DNA of 64,000 bases from Steromphala cineraria (lineage: Eukaryota; Mollusca; Gastropoda; Trochida; Trochidae): the NCBI GenBank assembly GCA_916613615.1, contig OU744724.1:58356898-58420897 (forward strand), read 5' to 3'. The stretch's first letter is position 1; each line of letters opens with the position of its first letter. The position numbers were made by a program, and so were the translations under genes. Under the pieces are notes generated by a model. The model saw only the letters and a program-made list of their open reading frames with translations, was not told where the DNA came from and did not search any database. Shown one piece after another: positions 1-9,535 of this stretch.

Positions 1-56
1 AAATTCATCAAATTCAAATTGATTAAGCTTGTCCCTATTTTGTTTATTAATTCAAG

Positions 57-210
57 AGACAGCAATGAACCTGGTCTGGAGTCCAGTTGTAACGCCAGGT
101 GTGGATGCTCAACCAGTGGATTCGAACCCGTGTGTGTGAACTCCACAACAGTGTTCTTCTCACCTTGTTATGCTGGGTGTACGGAGTTTGCAGAAATCAA
201 TGAAACCAAA
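57..210 (+). CDS. SLCO: SLCO exon: Kazal-like loop, first part
   Basis: This exon encodes the start of the Cys-rich extracellular loop, with six Cys visible (SSCNARCGCS, PVC, SPC, AGC). The acceptor follows a T-rich tract. The first AG is at 55-56, and a second at 61-62 would start the exon at 63 instead. It ends at AAA (208-210) before GTAAGA, which is phase 0. Confidence 0.85.
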
Positions 211-3200
211 GTAAGACATGTCAGTTTGAGCTGATATCGCTTAGTTTTTGCTTTATCAAATTACAATAATGATGATACCAGCAAGCACTTGGTGGAAAGA
301 GTGAGTTTCAAAGTTTGTTGTTGAATATTTTGTTTGTTATAAATTTATATTTTCTTATAAAAATAAAACTTTTTTTCTAAATACCTTTAATAAAGCGAAA
401 TATATTCATATATTAGATCATTACAAAGTCAACTATTGTTTTTGAGATTTTGTTTATTTTCTTTAAAAGGTATACACAAACTGTTCCTGTTTAACCGACA
501 CTCCGGGTGCTGAACAACAGGATGCGTTAGATCCACTTGGCAATCTTGGCAAAAGATCATTGGTTACTAGTGGCGCATGCGCAGCCACGTGCGGCTGGAT
601 GTATGTGTTTTCAGTGGTCGCTTTCGTAGCAGTTGCATTTACTTTTGTTGCCTTGGCACCAGGGGTATCGGCAGTGTTGAGGTGAGTAAAGACTGGACCG
701 ACACTACAAAATGTATGATTCAGGTGCTGAACAAACGTTTTATTTCAGTACTTGCAAACTTGTAATATCATGTTGTAGCACTGAGGAAAGAATATCCAAT
801 ATTTTCATGCGGGATTCGAACTCGGGACCTCCGACTGAGAGTCATACGCTCTACCTGTTCGGCCAAAGAGATATCCCTCCAGCCGAAGCCAGTAGGAAGT
901 AGTAGACCTCACCCTGTCACATTCAGCCCATCCACAAAGTGACTCGTCCTCGAGTCAAACATTAGAGAGATATGCCTATGAAGAATTTACATACCAAAAT
1001 ATAACGACATACAAACCTATAAAGGACTTAAAGGTGATAGTCCCGGCCGACGTTGGGCGCCAAATGTATAGCAGGAAAGAAAATCTAATATTTTCATGTC
1101 CACATGGGATTCGAACCCGGGACCTACGGGTTGAGAGTTCTACACTCTACCTGTTCGGCCAAGAGATATCCCTTCAGCCGAAGCCAGTAGCTAATATATA
1201 GGAATGCTTTAGACCTCACCCTGTCACAATGTGATAAAGTGTTCGCGTTAGGTTTTCGTACTACAAGGGTCTGTACTGTTTCCATTCGTATCAAGGGAAC
1301 ATATTACCGTCCAGCTTTAATAAGTTGACGCAGTCCACAGTTCAGATTGTACAAAACGGTTATTGCATCTCAAATAATATCATACTTGCAATATTTTTAA
1401 AAATATTTTTAATGTATACGTTGTATTTTTAGAAAAAAATAGCGACCATTCTTGAGAAAATCGGACCAAAATTCATCAAATAGGAGATAATTTACCAAAA
1501 AATACCGAAACGGCAGTCGACATAAGGGCGAATCAAGTGTGGCCATTTCACAACTTCCGGTTTCTAAATGTACGCTTGAAAACCGTCTTTGTCGCGCTCA
1601 ACTAGATTGTATTTTCTTTTTCTCCGAATTAGGTATTCGTTGCTGTCAAAGTTGATACCCATCGAACGCAGTTACGGTTGTTGAGACACGGTGTAAATCC
1701 TACAAGCATAATATGATTACGTCACCGAAAGCGCGTTCGTTAAATGACATGCCCTTTCTATGAGGGGTACCGTGCTTGAAGCGTCGAAATAAGTATGTTA
1801 TTGTTGATTAAACAATCTAAATATGATATCAACATTTCGGCGAAAGATTTTTCTACAAGGTGATGTATTTCATTTCTCAATAGCTAAGTTTCATCCTGAA
1901 CCGCTTGCAAGTATGATACAACATCTTTAATTCACAATTAATACATTGTATACTTTATATGGATATATATTGCGTTTCAACATCCGCATTTGCTACAAGC
2001 ATGCTCCAAAAGTTAAACATTCATTTTTTTTGGTAGCATCTATTCATAGGCTGCATACATAAAATGTTGAGCAATTTTGCAGAATCAATGCGCTGTGTTT
2101 TGTGCAAAACCGACACTAAAACTTTTAAAGTCTTTTCTTGCGAGGTTTTAGATTTTAACTAAATGAATGCACTTTCTTTTAGATGTGTTCCAAGCAAACA
2201 AAGGTCTCTGGCGATTGGTCTAAATTTACTGTTCATTCGACTATTAGGTAAGAACAAGGCATTATTCACATACCAGTTCGTTTCATGTCATCTAAAAGGG
2301 AGCTAGAGGCAGGCGGTCTTTCCTCGAATCAATATATATTCAATAATGTAAAACACAATGTAAAATATGTGTTGTGAAATTATTTTGATACAGGTACAAT
2401 TTCATGTTTCCTTAAATAATCTCACCTCGCTTTCTCTCGCAGATTATTTTATATATAGAAATGACTTTACTCAATCTAAATAAATTTAGATCAACAGATT
2501 TTTTATTTTGTCTCAACAGTATGACCAAATATAAAACTTGTTGATCTAAATTTATTATTTTTTATCGAACTTAAATCAGAATTTATAATTACAGTTTTCC
2601 AACAGTTTCATAATAACTCATTAATAATAGACAAAACGATGATATCGCCCAAAACAGAATTTAATGTTCTCTAAGTCAGATTCTTATAAAACCATTGTAC
2701 ATGTTAAAATCGGTTGATTAAAAGGCGCCTCATCAACGGTGAAAAAACCCAAATCATGTTTGAATGTATCTTTATAATGTACGAACAAGGTCCAATCACA
2801 GTAATGATATTAAATGAGTTTAATCTGCAAAGGGACAGAACTGATTAAACTGGTTCCTTGGCTAAATTACGCCTATCAACTGCGCAGACGCACCCCAGCT
2901 TCCACATCCCCTCTCAGGGTACGAACGTTACGCTAACTTCACTAATCTGTACCCTGGGCTCAGAAGCTAGATTCGCTCGCGCCGCCTGACTTTAGATATA
3001 GCCAATCAAATCATTTTCTCGTTGAAATGTTATCGAGAAAGTGGCAATAAAAAAATTTGATTGGCTGTATCCCAAGTCGGGCCGCGCGAGCAAATCTTGC
3101 TTCTGAGCCCAGGGTACAGATTAGTGGAGTTAGCGTAACGTTCGTACCCTGAGACAGGATGCAGCTTCCATTTTCCGTCTCCTTGTAGGCCTTACTTTCA

Positions 3201-3861
3201 CTGACCTTGTATATGCATTATATACATCTACATAGGCGTGAATACTTACATGGATACATAAAATCTACTGCCAATATCAAAAAGGGAACATATCCTAACC
3301 TCTAATTAACCTATATACTGCTGGTGTTTTAGGGATGACCACGGACCCGGTGCTAATGGGGTGGTTGTGGAAAATTATAGAATTTTTTTTTAGCTCGTCT
3401 TTATTAATTTTGTGTCCTTGTAGCTCTTCTTTATTGACGATTCCATAACCTCAAATTAACCTTTACACTGCTGGTGTTGTAGAGACGACCAATGTCCTGA
3501 TGCTACTTGGGAGGATCCTGGATAATTATAGAAAATCTTTTAGCTCATCTTAATTATTTTGTGTCCTTGTCGGTCTTCTTTATTGATAATTCCATAACTT
3601 CAAATTAACTCTTAAACTGCTGGTGTTGCAGGGACGACCCCTGGCCCGGTGCTAGTTGGCTGGATCCTGGACAGTTGCTGTGTAGTCCCCCAGGAAACGA
3701 ACGGGTCTGCCACCGGTCTGTGCTGGGTGTACGACATAGGTCAAATGGGCTACAGGCTTCTAGCCTGGTGGATCGTGCTCAAACTTCTCAGTGTCATATT
3801 GTATTTTCTGGCTTTTAAACTCTACAGGAAGCCTCAAGAGGTCACAAGTTCATCGTTATAA
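57..3861 (+). CDS. SLCO: Organic anion transporter (SLCO/OATP family), last four coding exons
   Basis: This is the 3' part of a sodium-independent organic anion transporter, a 12-helix plasma-membrane carrier of the major facilitator superfamily; the 5' part lies outside the window. Four exons join in one frame: about 57-210, 470-681, 2183-2247 and 3632-3861, with GT/AG borders. The protein starts in the large Cys-rich loop between helices 9 and 10 (Kazal-like, with CNARCGCS, PVC, FSPCYAGC and VYTNCSC), then gives helix 10 (YVFSVVAFVAVAFTFVALAP), helix 11 (RSLAIGLNLLFIRLLG, then GPVLVGWILDS) and helix 12 (WWIVLKLLSVILYFLAFKLY), ending with a short tail and TAA at 3859-3861. The KRSLA-like and GxxPGPxxxGxxxD stretches are family hallmarks. 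Codons are richer in G and C than the surrounding introns. The family is certain; the paralogue is not assigned. Intron lengths are about 259, 1501 and 1384 bp. Confidence 0.93.
470..681 (+). CDS. SLCO: SLCO exon: end of Kazal loop and helix 10
   Basis: The acceptor AG is at 468-469 and the donor GTGAGT at 682. The exon opens with VYTNCSC, completing the loop Cys set, and continues through a GACAATCGW turn into the hydrophobic helix 10. It is 212 nt long and ends in phase 2: its last two bases (AG) join the A of the next exon to give Arg. Confidence 0.92.
771..921 (-). repeat. 3' LTR-like repeat with tRNA-like promoter
   Basis: This is the downstream copy on the minus strand. It contains TGGCCGAACAGGTAGAGCG (A-box-like) and, about 40 nt later, GAGTTCGAATCCC (B-box; 810-822 on the plus strand reads the complement). 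It is about 151 bp. Its end differs from the other copy by a few inserted bases. Confidence 0.6.
1065..1228 (-). repeat. 5' LTR-like repeat with tRNA-like promoter
   Basis: This is the upstream copy on the minus strand, 164 bp. It has GGCCGAACAGGTAGAGTG (A-box-like) and GGGTTCGAATCCC (B-box). The 14 or so extra bases relative to the other copy lie between the start and the A box. It is immediately followed by the primer-site-like sequence. Confidence 0.6.
2183..2247 (+). CDS. SLCO: SLCO exon: start of helix 11
   Basis: This is a 65-nt exon bounded by TTTTAG (AG at 2181-2182) and GTAAGA (from 2248). It reads CVPSKQRSLAIGLNLLFIRL and then LG, matching the conserved R(S/A)LA-helix segment of OATPs. 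It ends in phase 1 and stays in frame with 3632. It is too short to be found by ORF length alone. Confidence 0.9.
2476..2560. repeat. Small inverted repeat in SLCO intron 3
   Basis: AAATAAATTTAGATCAACAG pairs with TTGTTGATCTAAATTTATT about 65 bp later, with 19 matching bases. It could be a relic of a foldback element or chance in AT-rich DNA. Confidence 0.45.
2905..3161. mobile_element. 257-bp palindromic (foldback) MITE with 9-bp target duplications
   Basis: Two arms of about 110 bp are near-perfect reverse complements. The outer ends read CATCCCCTCTCAGGGTAC on the left and, reversed, CATCCTGTCTCAGGGTAC on the right, around a short AT-rich centre. The element is flanked by the perfect 9-bp direct repeat CAGCTTCCA (2896-2904 and 3162-3170), a clean transposition footprint. 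Nine-base duplications and long arms are seen in Mutator-like elements, but the superfamily is an inference. There is no coding capacity. It sits in the third visible SLCO intron. Confidence 0.85.
3296..3593 (+). repeat. Two upstream tandem copies of the SLCO terminal-exon boundary
   Basis: Units at 3296-3445 and 3446-3593 (period about 148-150 bp) match the region from 3594 to about 3675, which contains the real acceptor and the first part of the terminal exon. Each copy keeps CTGCTGGTGTT, an acceptor AG (3331-3332 and 3481-3482) and about 45 nt of recognisable exon (ACCCGGTGCTAATGGGGTGG in the first), then diverges into AT-rich sequence with no GT donor. Both stay open in the SLCO frame past the homologous part before their own stop. 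Confidence 0.75.
3632..3861 (+). CDS. SLCO: SLCO terminal coding exon: helices 11-12 and C-terminus
   Basis: The acceptor TTGCAG ends at 3631. The exon reads GTTPGPVLVGWILDSCC, then a short extracellular loop with GLCWVYD, then helix 12, and a tail ending TSSSL before TAA. The GxxPGP and C-W-x-Y motifs are conserved in the family. No PDZ ligand is called. Confidence 0.93.
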
Positions 3862-3867
3862 ATTTTG

Positions 3868-3873
3868 AATAAA
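3868..3873 (+). promoter_or_regulatory. SLCO: Polyadenylation signal AATAAA of the SLCO gene
   Basis: A canonical AATAAA lies 7 nt after the stop codon. That is very close, so it may not be the only signal used, but it is the first one downstream. Confidence 0.5.
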
Positions 3874-5294
3874 CTCAGGGGCGATTTGCCGTAACTCTTG
3901 GAATGCAGATTCCGGGGTTTAGTAGAAATGAGTTACATGCTTGTGTGTGGTGATTGGGGCGGTCCCAAATGTGCTAATAAGGGCTGAGATCCGAACTCCG
4001 CCCAGCCATACAAGTTTTACATTGTGCATCCTCTCAAACTACTGGCAAATAGAAAAAATTAAAGGAGAAATTAAGAGTGTGGTACCTTCGATGTATACAG
4101 TTTAGAGTGCCTCGTATATATTTATTGTCCTTGTCCTAGTATAAGTCCTGAATTGTTGTTGATATCAAAACATTCATTGTAGCTCTGATGATATAGAGGA
4201 AAAAATTTAACAACTATTTTGGAATGATGTTTTGAAAAAAAGGAATAATTAGTGTTCAAATTTTAATTTTGAACAGGTTATTATTGACGAGTTCTTGCAG
4301 AGCCACTATATAGCTTAAAATCAGACATTAGGCTAAAATTTTGTGATGAAGATGGTTTTATGCCCATCAACCAAAATACAAGATTAGAGGTACGAGGTAG
4401 AGTTTTCGATTTATCTACTTTTTATCTCCCCCAACTGTTTGGAATCTCTTTTCAATAGTACCAGAACTATTCCTACCTATAACATTGATTTAAGTATTCA
4501 AGATATTGTTATGATAGCAACAAAGAGAAAAACTTGATATTTGTATTAAGTGGGGAACGATATTCAATGATTGACATGTGCGTTTGTCCGGAGTGACATT
4601 ATAAATTCCTATGTTCAGACAAGGGCTTGAAAGTTGTAAGACTTTTTGACTTTCAATAATGATTATATATATTCTAAAGTGAATTGTTGAAATGCATTTT
4701 ATTGACATTGATGTATGCTGTCATTTGCCATGGATATTGTCATTGAAGTGTAACCAATCAAATCTGAAACTTGAACTTTGTATTGATAATCATTTACAAC
4801 CAAATACAATAATTTCGAAATATTTTATTCGGTTTGATATTCAAATAACAGTATTTTCATTGACTAAATCCTTCTTTTTAATAAAATATATAATATTATG
4901 CAATATAAAAATTTTATACTAAAACACAGTAATTAAAACAACAGAAATCCTACAGGAATTGTATTTTGTTGAAACATATATTTTTCAAAGAAACAACGAA
5001 ATAATAAAATTTATCAGTAAAATTTAAGTTTTCAAGAACTAATACGTTCCTGATTATCAAGAACTTGTTCAGCTCGTATTGAATACATCTAGAATATGTT
5101 TTATGTCTCACAAATTATCTTTTGTATTCTATGTAACCCTTTAGAACTAATAAACTCCGTTAAAACATATTAGAGTAACGGAGTTGGGAATCGAGCTACA
5201 TTGGCTACAACCCTCATGTTGATATATTCTTATATCTAAAAATTGTTTTATTTAAAACATTTTACATTACTGTAGTGCTCTTTTAGCGTACTGT
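3874..5294. other. Intergenic DNA downstream of SLCO
   Basis: AT-rich sequence without a supported gene. The short open frames here show no recognisable domain or coding-like composition. Confidence 0.6.
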
Positions 5295-5790
5295 TTAAAG
5301 AGACACAGAGTATGTTGATAGGATCACATATGGCAAATTTTGAAATCGATGTTATTAAATCGGAAACCACTAACTGTTACTGAAAAAAAACACTTAAAGG
5401 TCAATCAGTACATTAGAGCGAAAATACGCCCTTCAAAGTCGGGATTTTGATCGAAAACCGGACAATGTGGCTCGAGTGGCGCTCGCAAATTGGCCAAACG
5501 TAAGTTTGAAACCTTGTCATAAGCTGACAGGAAGATATATTTGATTCGATAGTGTTTTTAGGTATTGTAACTAATAGGTATATTAATTGGATGCATAATT
5601 TCGAATATTAAACGTATTTGAGATGTTTTCTTGATTTTTCCACGAAATCAAGCATTTTAGAGATATTATGCATAAATGGATATATTTGCAAGATCAGTGA
5701 TGAGATATGAACTTCAATCAGCATATAAGATTTTTTGTAGCTTATTAAAACCAAATAAAATTTTAAGAAAGAAACTCTGTGTCACTTTAA
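5295..5790. mobile_element. TTAA-flanked MITE (GAGACACAGAGT ends)
   Basis: The left end is TTAAAGAGACACAGAGT and the right end ACTCTGTGTCACTTTAA, a 17-bp terminal inverted repeat with one mismatch including the TTAA. The interior is AT-rich and non-coding; the open frame at 5714-5965 is a by-product. The TTAA target suggests a piggyBac- or Kolobok-type mover. Confidence 0.65.
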
Positions 5791-7797
5791 GGTTCACTAA
5801 TACCCCTCCACTAAGCGAACGTATAATACCTTCAACTCTCTCATGTACAGTGTTTCTATCGCCGGTCCTATGTATACTTTTATCCCCATATGGACATTGT
5901 ATCATTACTCTTTTTGTATTTGTCTTTGCATTCATGATAAATGAATATAATTTCAACAATTTCAAACATGGAAATGCTGGATAGCCATTCTATAATGTCA
6001 TCAATTTGTTCAATGCATTGTTTTCTGTTGCAGAAGGAAATCAACTAAAATCCTAAAGAAACGTCCCCTCTATATTCGATTCTCGATTCTCGATAGAACA
6101 AAACATATAACGAAACGATATTTTTGTACCTTAACCACTGCATTTTGTGCGTTTAAGCGATGTGTTTCTCCTTGGCATATATACAAATGGTGTCTTTTTT
6201 TAATTATCTTTCGTGATTTTTGATGTGTGTGAAAAAACAAAAGGGGACATTTCTTTTGAATTTTTTGTTTATTATAGAAGTGTCCTTCTCGAATATAATC
6301 CTTTAAACTTCTTGAATTGCATTTTACAAGTTGATGTGATGAAGCCATAGTAATATTTTTAATTAACGATTTCTTTATTGCAAGGAGGATGTTTTGGTGT
6401 AGATATTATTATGAGAGCAAATCAATGTTTATTAATGAAGGAAAATGTGATAAAGGTATAGTATTTTTTTAGATTAACGATTACTTTATTGCAAGGAGAT
6501 GCGGATGTTTTGGTGTATAGATAATCTCATGAGAGGAAATCAACATGAGAGAAAATGGTCGAATAATTTTAAAAAAGAGAAACAAACTCCATAAAGTGGA
6601 AGAATCATTTGAGGTATCAAGTCAAATCTGATGGCTAAAATAAAGGGCCATTAAAAGTGAAGATGCAATGTTAAGATAATGAGTGTACAATAAAAATCAA
6701 ATAATTAGATTATCTTAGTAGCCTAATGAAAAAATTCAATCTTGAAATTTGAAATTCATTGAAATAATCACCGTGACTTGCGTTGCATTCGAGTGTTTTC
6801 AGTCATCTTGATACTAACAGTATACACATTTTTGCGATCGTGTGTTTTCAAGAATTATATATGGAAGCTCTAATTGTGATTGCATAGTCAATAAAGTGTA
6901 ATTTTCCCCATGTGAAAAAAACATGACGTTTCTAATTTAATTAAGGTAAAAACGGCGTCGCTGATTGCAGATCTAGCTATGATGGTATCAAATAGGGTTT
7001 TTACCTATTAGCCCGAGAAGTGATGGTATTTAGTAGAGGTTAACATAGGATTATCTGATTTAAGTTTTTTTTTTTTCCGGAGCAGAACTAAAAAACCGGT
7101 CCACATATCTTTCTGAAACTTTACATGTGTATTGCCCACCTACTGCAGTGGTGCCTTTTGATATTTTCACATTTCTGAAAATTTTATTTTTTATTATTTC
7201 CATGGAAACGGCTCTTATATGGACTCTGTTCATGAAAGGTTTCGTTTCATATATATTGCCTTATACTATTATGAACCTTGCTTGAAAAAAATGAAAAAAG
7301 CGCATAATGCCAAAAAATCATTGCAGCAGTTACACATAATTGAAAAATTAATTTTTTCCCCTTTATAGCAAAACGTTAGGAAATTTCGCCATGAGGAAAT
7401 CCATGCAACTGTACACGTCACTCCAAGCAATCCACTCTGCGGGGGGACGACTGTTAACGTTTAATGACCCTCCTATAGAAAAATCCAGGTACATTTATAA
7501 AAATAGTACATTTATCAAATGCCTAATGTCAATTACTACCAATTTCGCGATTTAGGAGGACGGCGATACTGCAATGTATTGACACGTAGAACACCGGATA
7601 TCTGTAACTGGTGTCAATTTGAAATTGACCTTTTATTTGAAGCTATTTATTGTGCAACAATGATTGCGTAACATTAACAATGAACATTCAAATGTTCCTG
7701 AGTTTTTTGGTGACATTATAAGGGATCACTCTAGTGTTATGTTGATGCTTTATACTGAATTCCAAAAGTTAGTTTGTTTCTATTCATGTAGTCCCAA
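5791..7797. other. Intergenic, with a local duplication
   Basis: No gene is supported. Segments 6362-6430 and 6474-6550 are about 112 bp apart and share ATTAACGAT, CTTTATTGCAAGGAG, ATGTTTTGGTGTA and GAGAG-AAATCAA, a diverged tandem copy. AAACGGCGTCGCTGATTGCA near 6952 recurs near 24960. Confidence 0.6.
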
Positions 7798-8494
7798 TTA
7801 AAGGGACAGTAGCACGTTTTTCTGAACATTTTATATTTTAAATTTGTCATTTTGTACGTAAATGCAAAATGTATTATTTTGAGTGTCAAAATCTCATAAC
7901 TGAAACCAAACATCTATAGAGAACAAATGATTAAGATTCACACAAAATCAAAAAGCGACCATTTTTGTTGTGTGAACACCTTTAATGGGGGAATATAAGG
8001 TGATGTCAGGAAAATGAAAATTGATAGTTCCTATTGAATGACAATGTATTTAAACCAAATAAAGCAGTAATAATTCAAATATATAACATAAAGTTTAGCC
8101 ATGCGATTCCTTTTTCTTACACAAAATGAATTAAAGGTGTTCAGACAAAATGGCCGCCAATTGATTTTATGTGAATCTTCATACTTTGTCCTGTGATTAT
8201 GGATGATCGACTTGTGTAATGAGTTTTTTGACACTGTCAAAATTATACATTAAGAATTAACTTACAATTATCAGCGAAAAATTCAAAATATAAAATTATC
8301 AAAAACTGTGATACTGCCCCTTTAATTCATTTTTGCACGAAAAGGAATACCATGGCTGAACTTAACATTATATATTTGATTTATTACTGCTTCATTTAGT
8401 TTAAATATATACATTGTCTTTCAATTGGAACCATTTAGTTTCATTTTCCTGACATCAATTTATATTCTCCCTATAACGTGCTACTGCCCCTTCA
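7798..8494 (+). mobile_element. TTAA MITE family 1, host copy interrupted by another copy
   Basis: The left end is TTAAAGGGACAGTAGCACG at 7798 and the right end CGTGCTACTGCCCCTTCAA near 8494, with the terminal TTAA mutated. The element runs on the plus strand to GTGTGAACACCTTTAA (7970-7985), is interrupted, and resumes at TTCATTTTTGCACG after 8325. That is the order found in the intact copy at 17547-17910. Confidence 0.85.
7982..8325 (-). mobile_element. TTAA MITE family 1, copy nested in another copy
   Basis: A minus-oriented copy inserted at an internal TTAA of the host element, with TTAA at both junctions (7982-7985 and 8322-8325). About 22 bp of its first terminus are missing: it begins TGGGGGAATATAAGG instead of the full GCAGTAGCACG end. 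Its other terminus, ACTGCCCCTTTAA, is intact. Confidence 0.85.
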
Positions 8495-9155
8495 AGGTAT
8501 TCGGGAAGGTCTATCTTGTAAAAGTGATATCCAAACAAAATTAAGAAAGAAGAGTTGTTTTTATTTGTCTGGCCATTGTGGCAATGCACAATACTAAAAA
8601 TGTATATTGAAACATTAAATCTATTATCTAATCCTCATAGTGATTATGATGAAAAGCAACACATTTTTTAATTTTTTTATGTCCCTTTCTACCAATTCTT
8701 TTTAACATTTAACGCATTCGTATGACTTAGGCATATCATATGAAAATAGCCTGAATTGTCTAAATGTTTAATCACCCCCCCCCCCCCCCCTAATAAATCA
8801 AAAGTTATTTGTATAAGGTGTCATTTGATACCATACATATTGAAAGCCAATTAGTTTTAGATGTTTACTTTGTTTAACCACTGCTAACAGTACTGTTATG
8901 GTTTTTATGTATTTATGCTTTTTTTAAAGTGAAAGCTTTTATTGTATACACATCTGTTTGTTATGTATAATGTATCAACGTATGGAGTTTTTAGGCGATG
9001 GCCTGCACTTTAGAAATAAAAGAAACTATTCTATTTGCTTTAAAAAAGTATTAATTCTTTGGCATTCTTGAAATTGAGTTAAAGGAGAATGGTGAAGGCA
9101 AGTTTATGGATATACAACTTCTTTAGTCTGGGGGAGGTTTAGAGAGAATATAGAC
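8495..9155. other. Intergenic, with a poly-C tract
   Basis: Nothing gene-like. A run of 16 C lies at 8775-8790. Confidence 0.6.
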
Positions 9156-9535
9156 TTGTTTATTAGAGTTGTTTACATAACAACTAAGGTTGTTGTGCTA
9201 TATATATGTATAAGTAAATTAAGATGTGGAACTTTACCCCTAGAAATTGAAATTGGAAGATTTTCAACAACCAGGGTGCCACTAAATAGAATTTGTAAAT
9301 TTTGTGACAGTAATGATAATGAGGACGAAGTCCATTTTTTGACCACCTGTAGTTTCTATTCTGATTAGGGTACGATTTTTGGAATTATATAAATAGCAGA
9401 GACCCTCGATTTGCCCAGCTTTCGCCAGTTGACCAATTTGTTTATTTAATGTTAAATGACAATGTTTTTATATCTCTTTCTGCCATGATAAACAAAATGT
9501 TTAATAGACGTAAAAGGTCCAAAATCAACATATAG
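9156..9535 (+). pseudogene. 3' coding tail of a LINE-type retrotransposon (broken)
   Basis: The first frame (9156-9368) reads KLRCGTLPLEIEIGRFSTT, then RICKFCDSND, then EDEVHFLTTCSFYSD. This is the Cys/His-containing tail commonly found after the reverse transcriptase of animal non-LTR elements. After a stop and frame change, a second frame (9383-9535) continues with NSRDPRFAQLSPVDQFVYLM and ends MFNRRKRSKINI. No reverse transcriptase core is present upstream, so this is a 5'-truncated, frameshifted relic. Its LINE clade cannot be set from the tail alone. Confidence 0.7.

Larger units (their letters stand above)
771..1228 (-). mobile_element. TRIM-like miniature LTR retroelement with tRNA-like LTRs
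   Basis: Two direct repeats (771-921 and 1065-1228) flank 143 bp of internal sequence in the second SLCO intron. Read on the minus strand, each repeat starts TGTGACAGGGTGAGG. The upstream one ends TATACA, so TG...CA ends are present. Two bases after the 5' repeat comes TGGCGCCCAACGTCGG (1062 down to 1047), which has the form of an LTR-element primer binding site. CTCGAGGACGAG (955-944) lies just before the 3' repeat, where Ty3/Gypsy-like elements often carry such a motif; the polypurine tract is weak. No coding capacity is visible, so it would be non-autonomous. No clear target duplication was found. Each LTR also holds a tRNA-like A/B box. An alternative reading is two tandem tRNA-SINEs, but the primer site placed exactly at the repeat edge favours an LTR structure. 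Confidence 0.6.

Noticed and set aside
805..1180. tRNA genes on the minus strand
   Set aside because: The A and B boxes are good, but the acceptor stem does not close and the units sit inside larger direct repeats, so they are tRNA-like promoter regions of a mobile element.
5676..5984. Open frames on both strands of about 80-100 codons
   Set aside because: They overlap the end of a TTAA MITE, have AT-driven composition and no domain.
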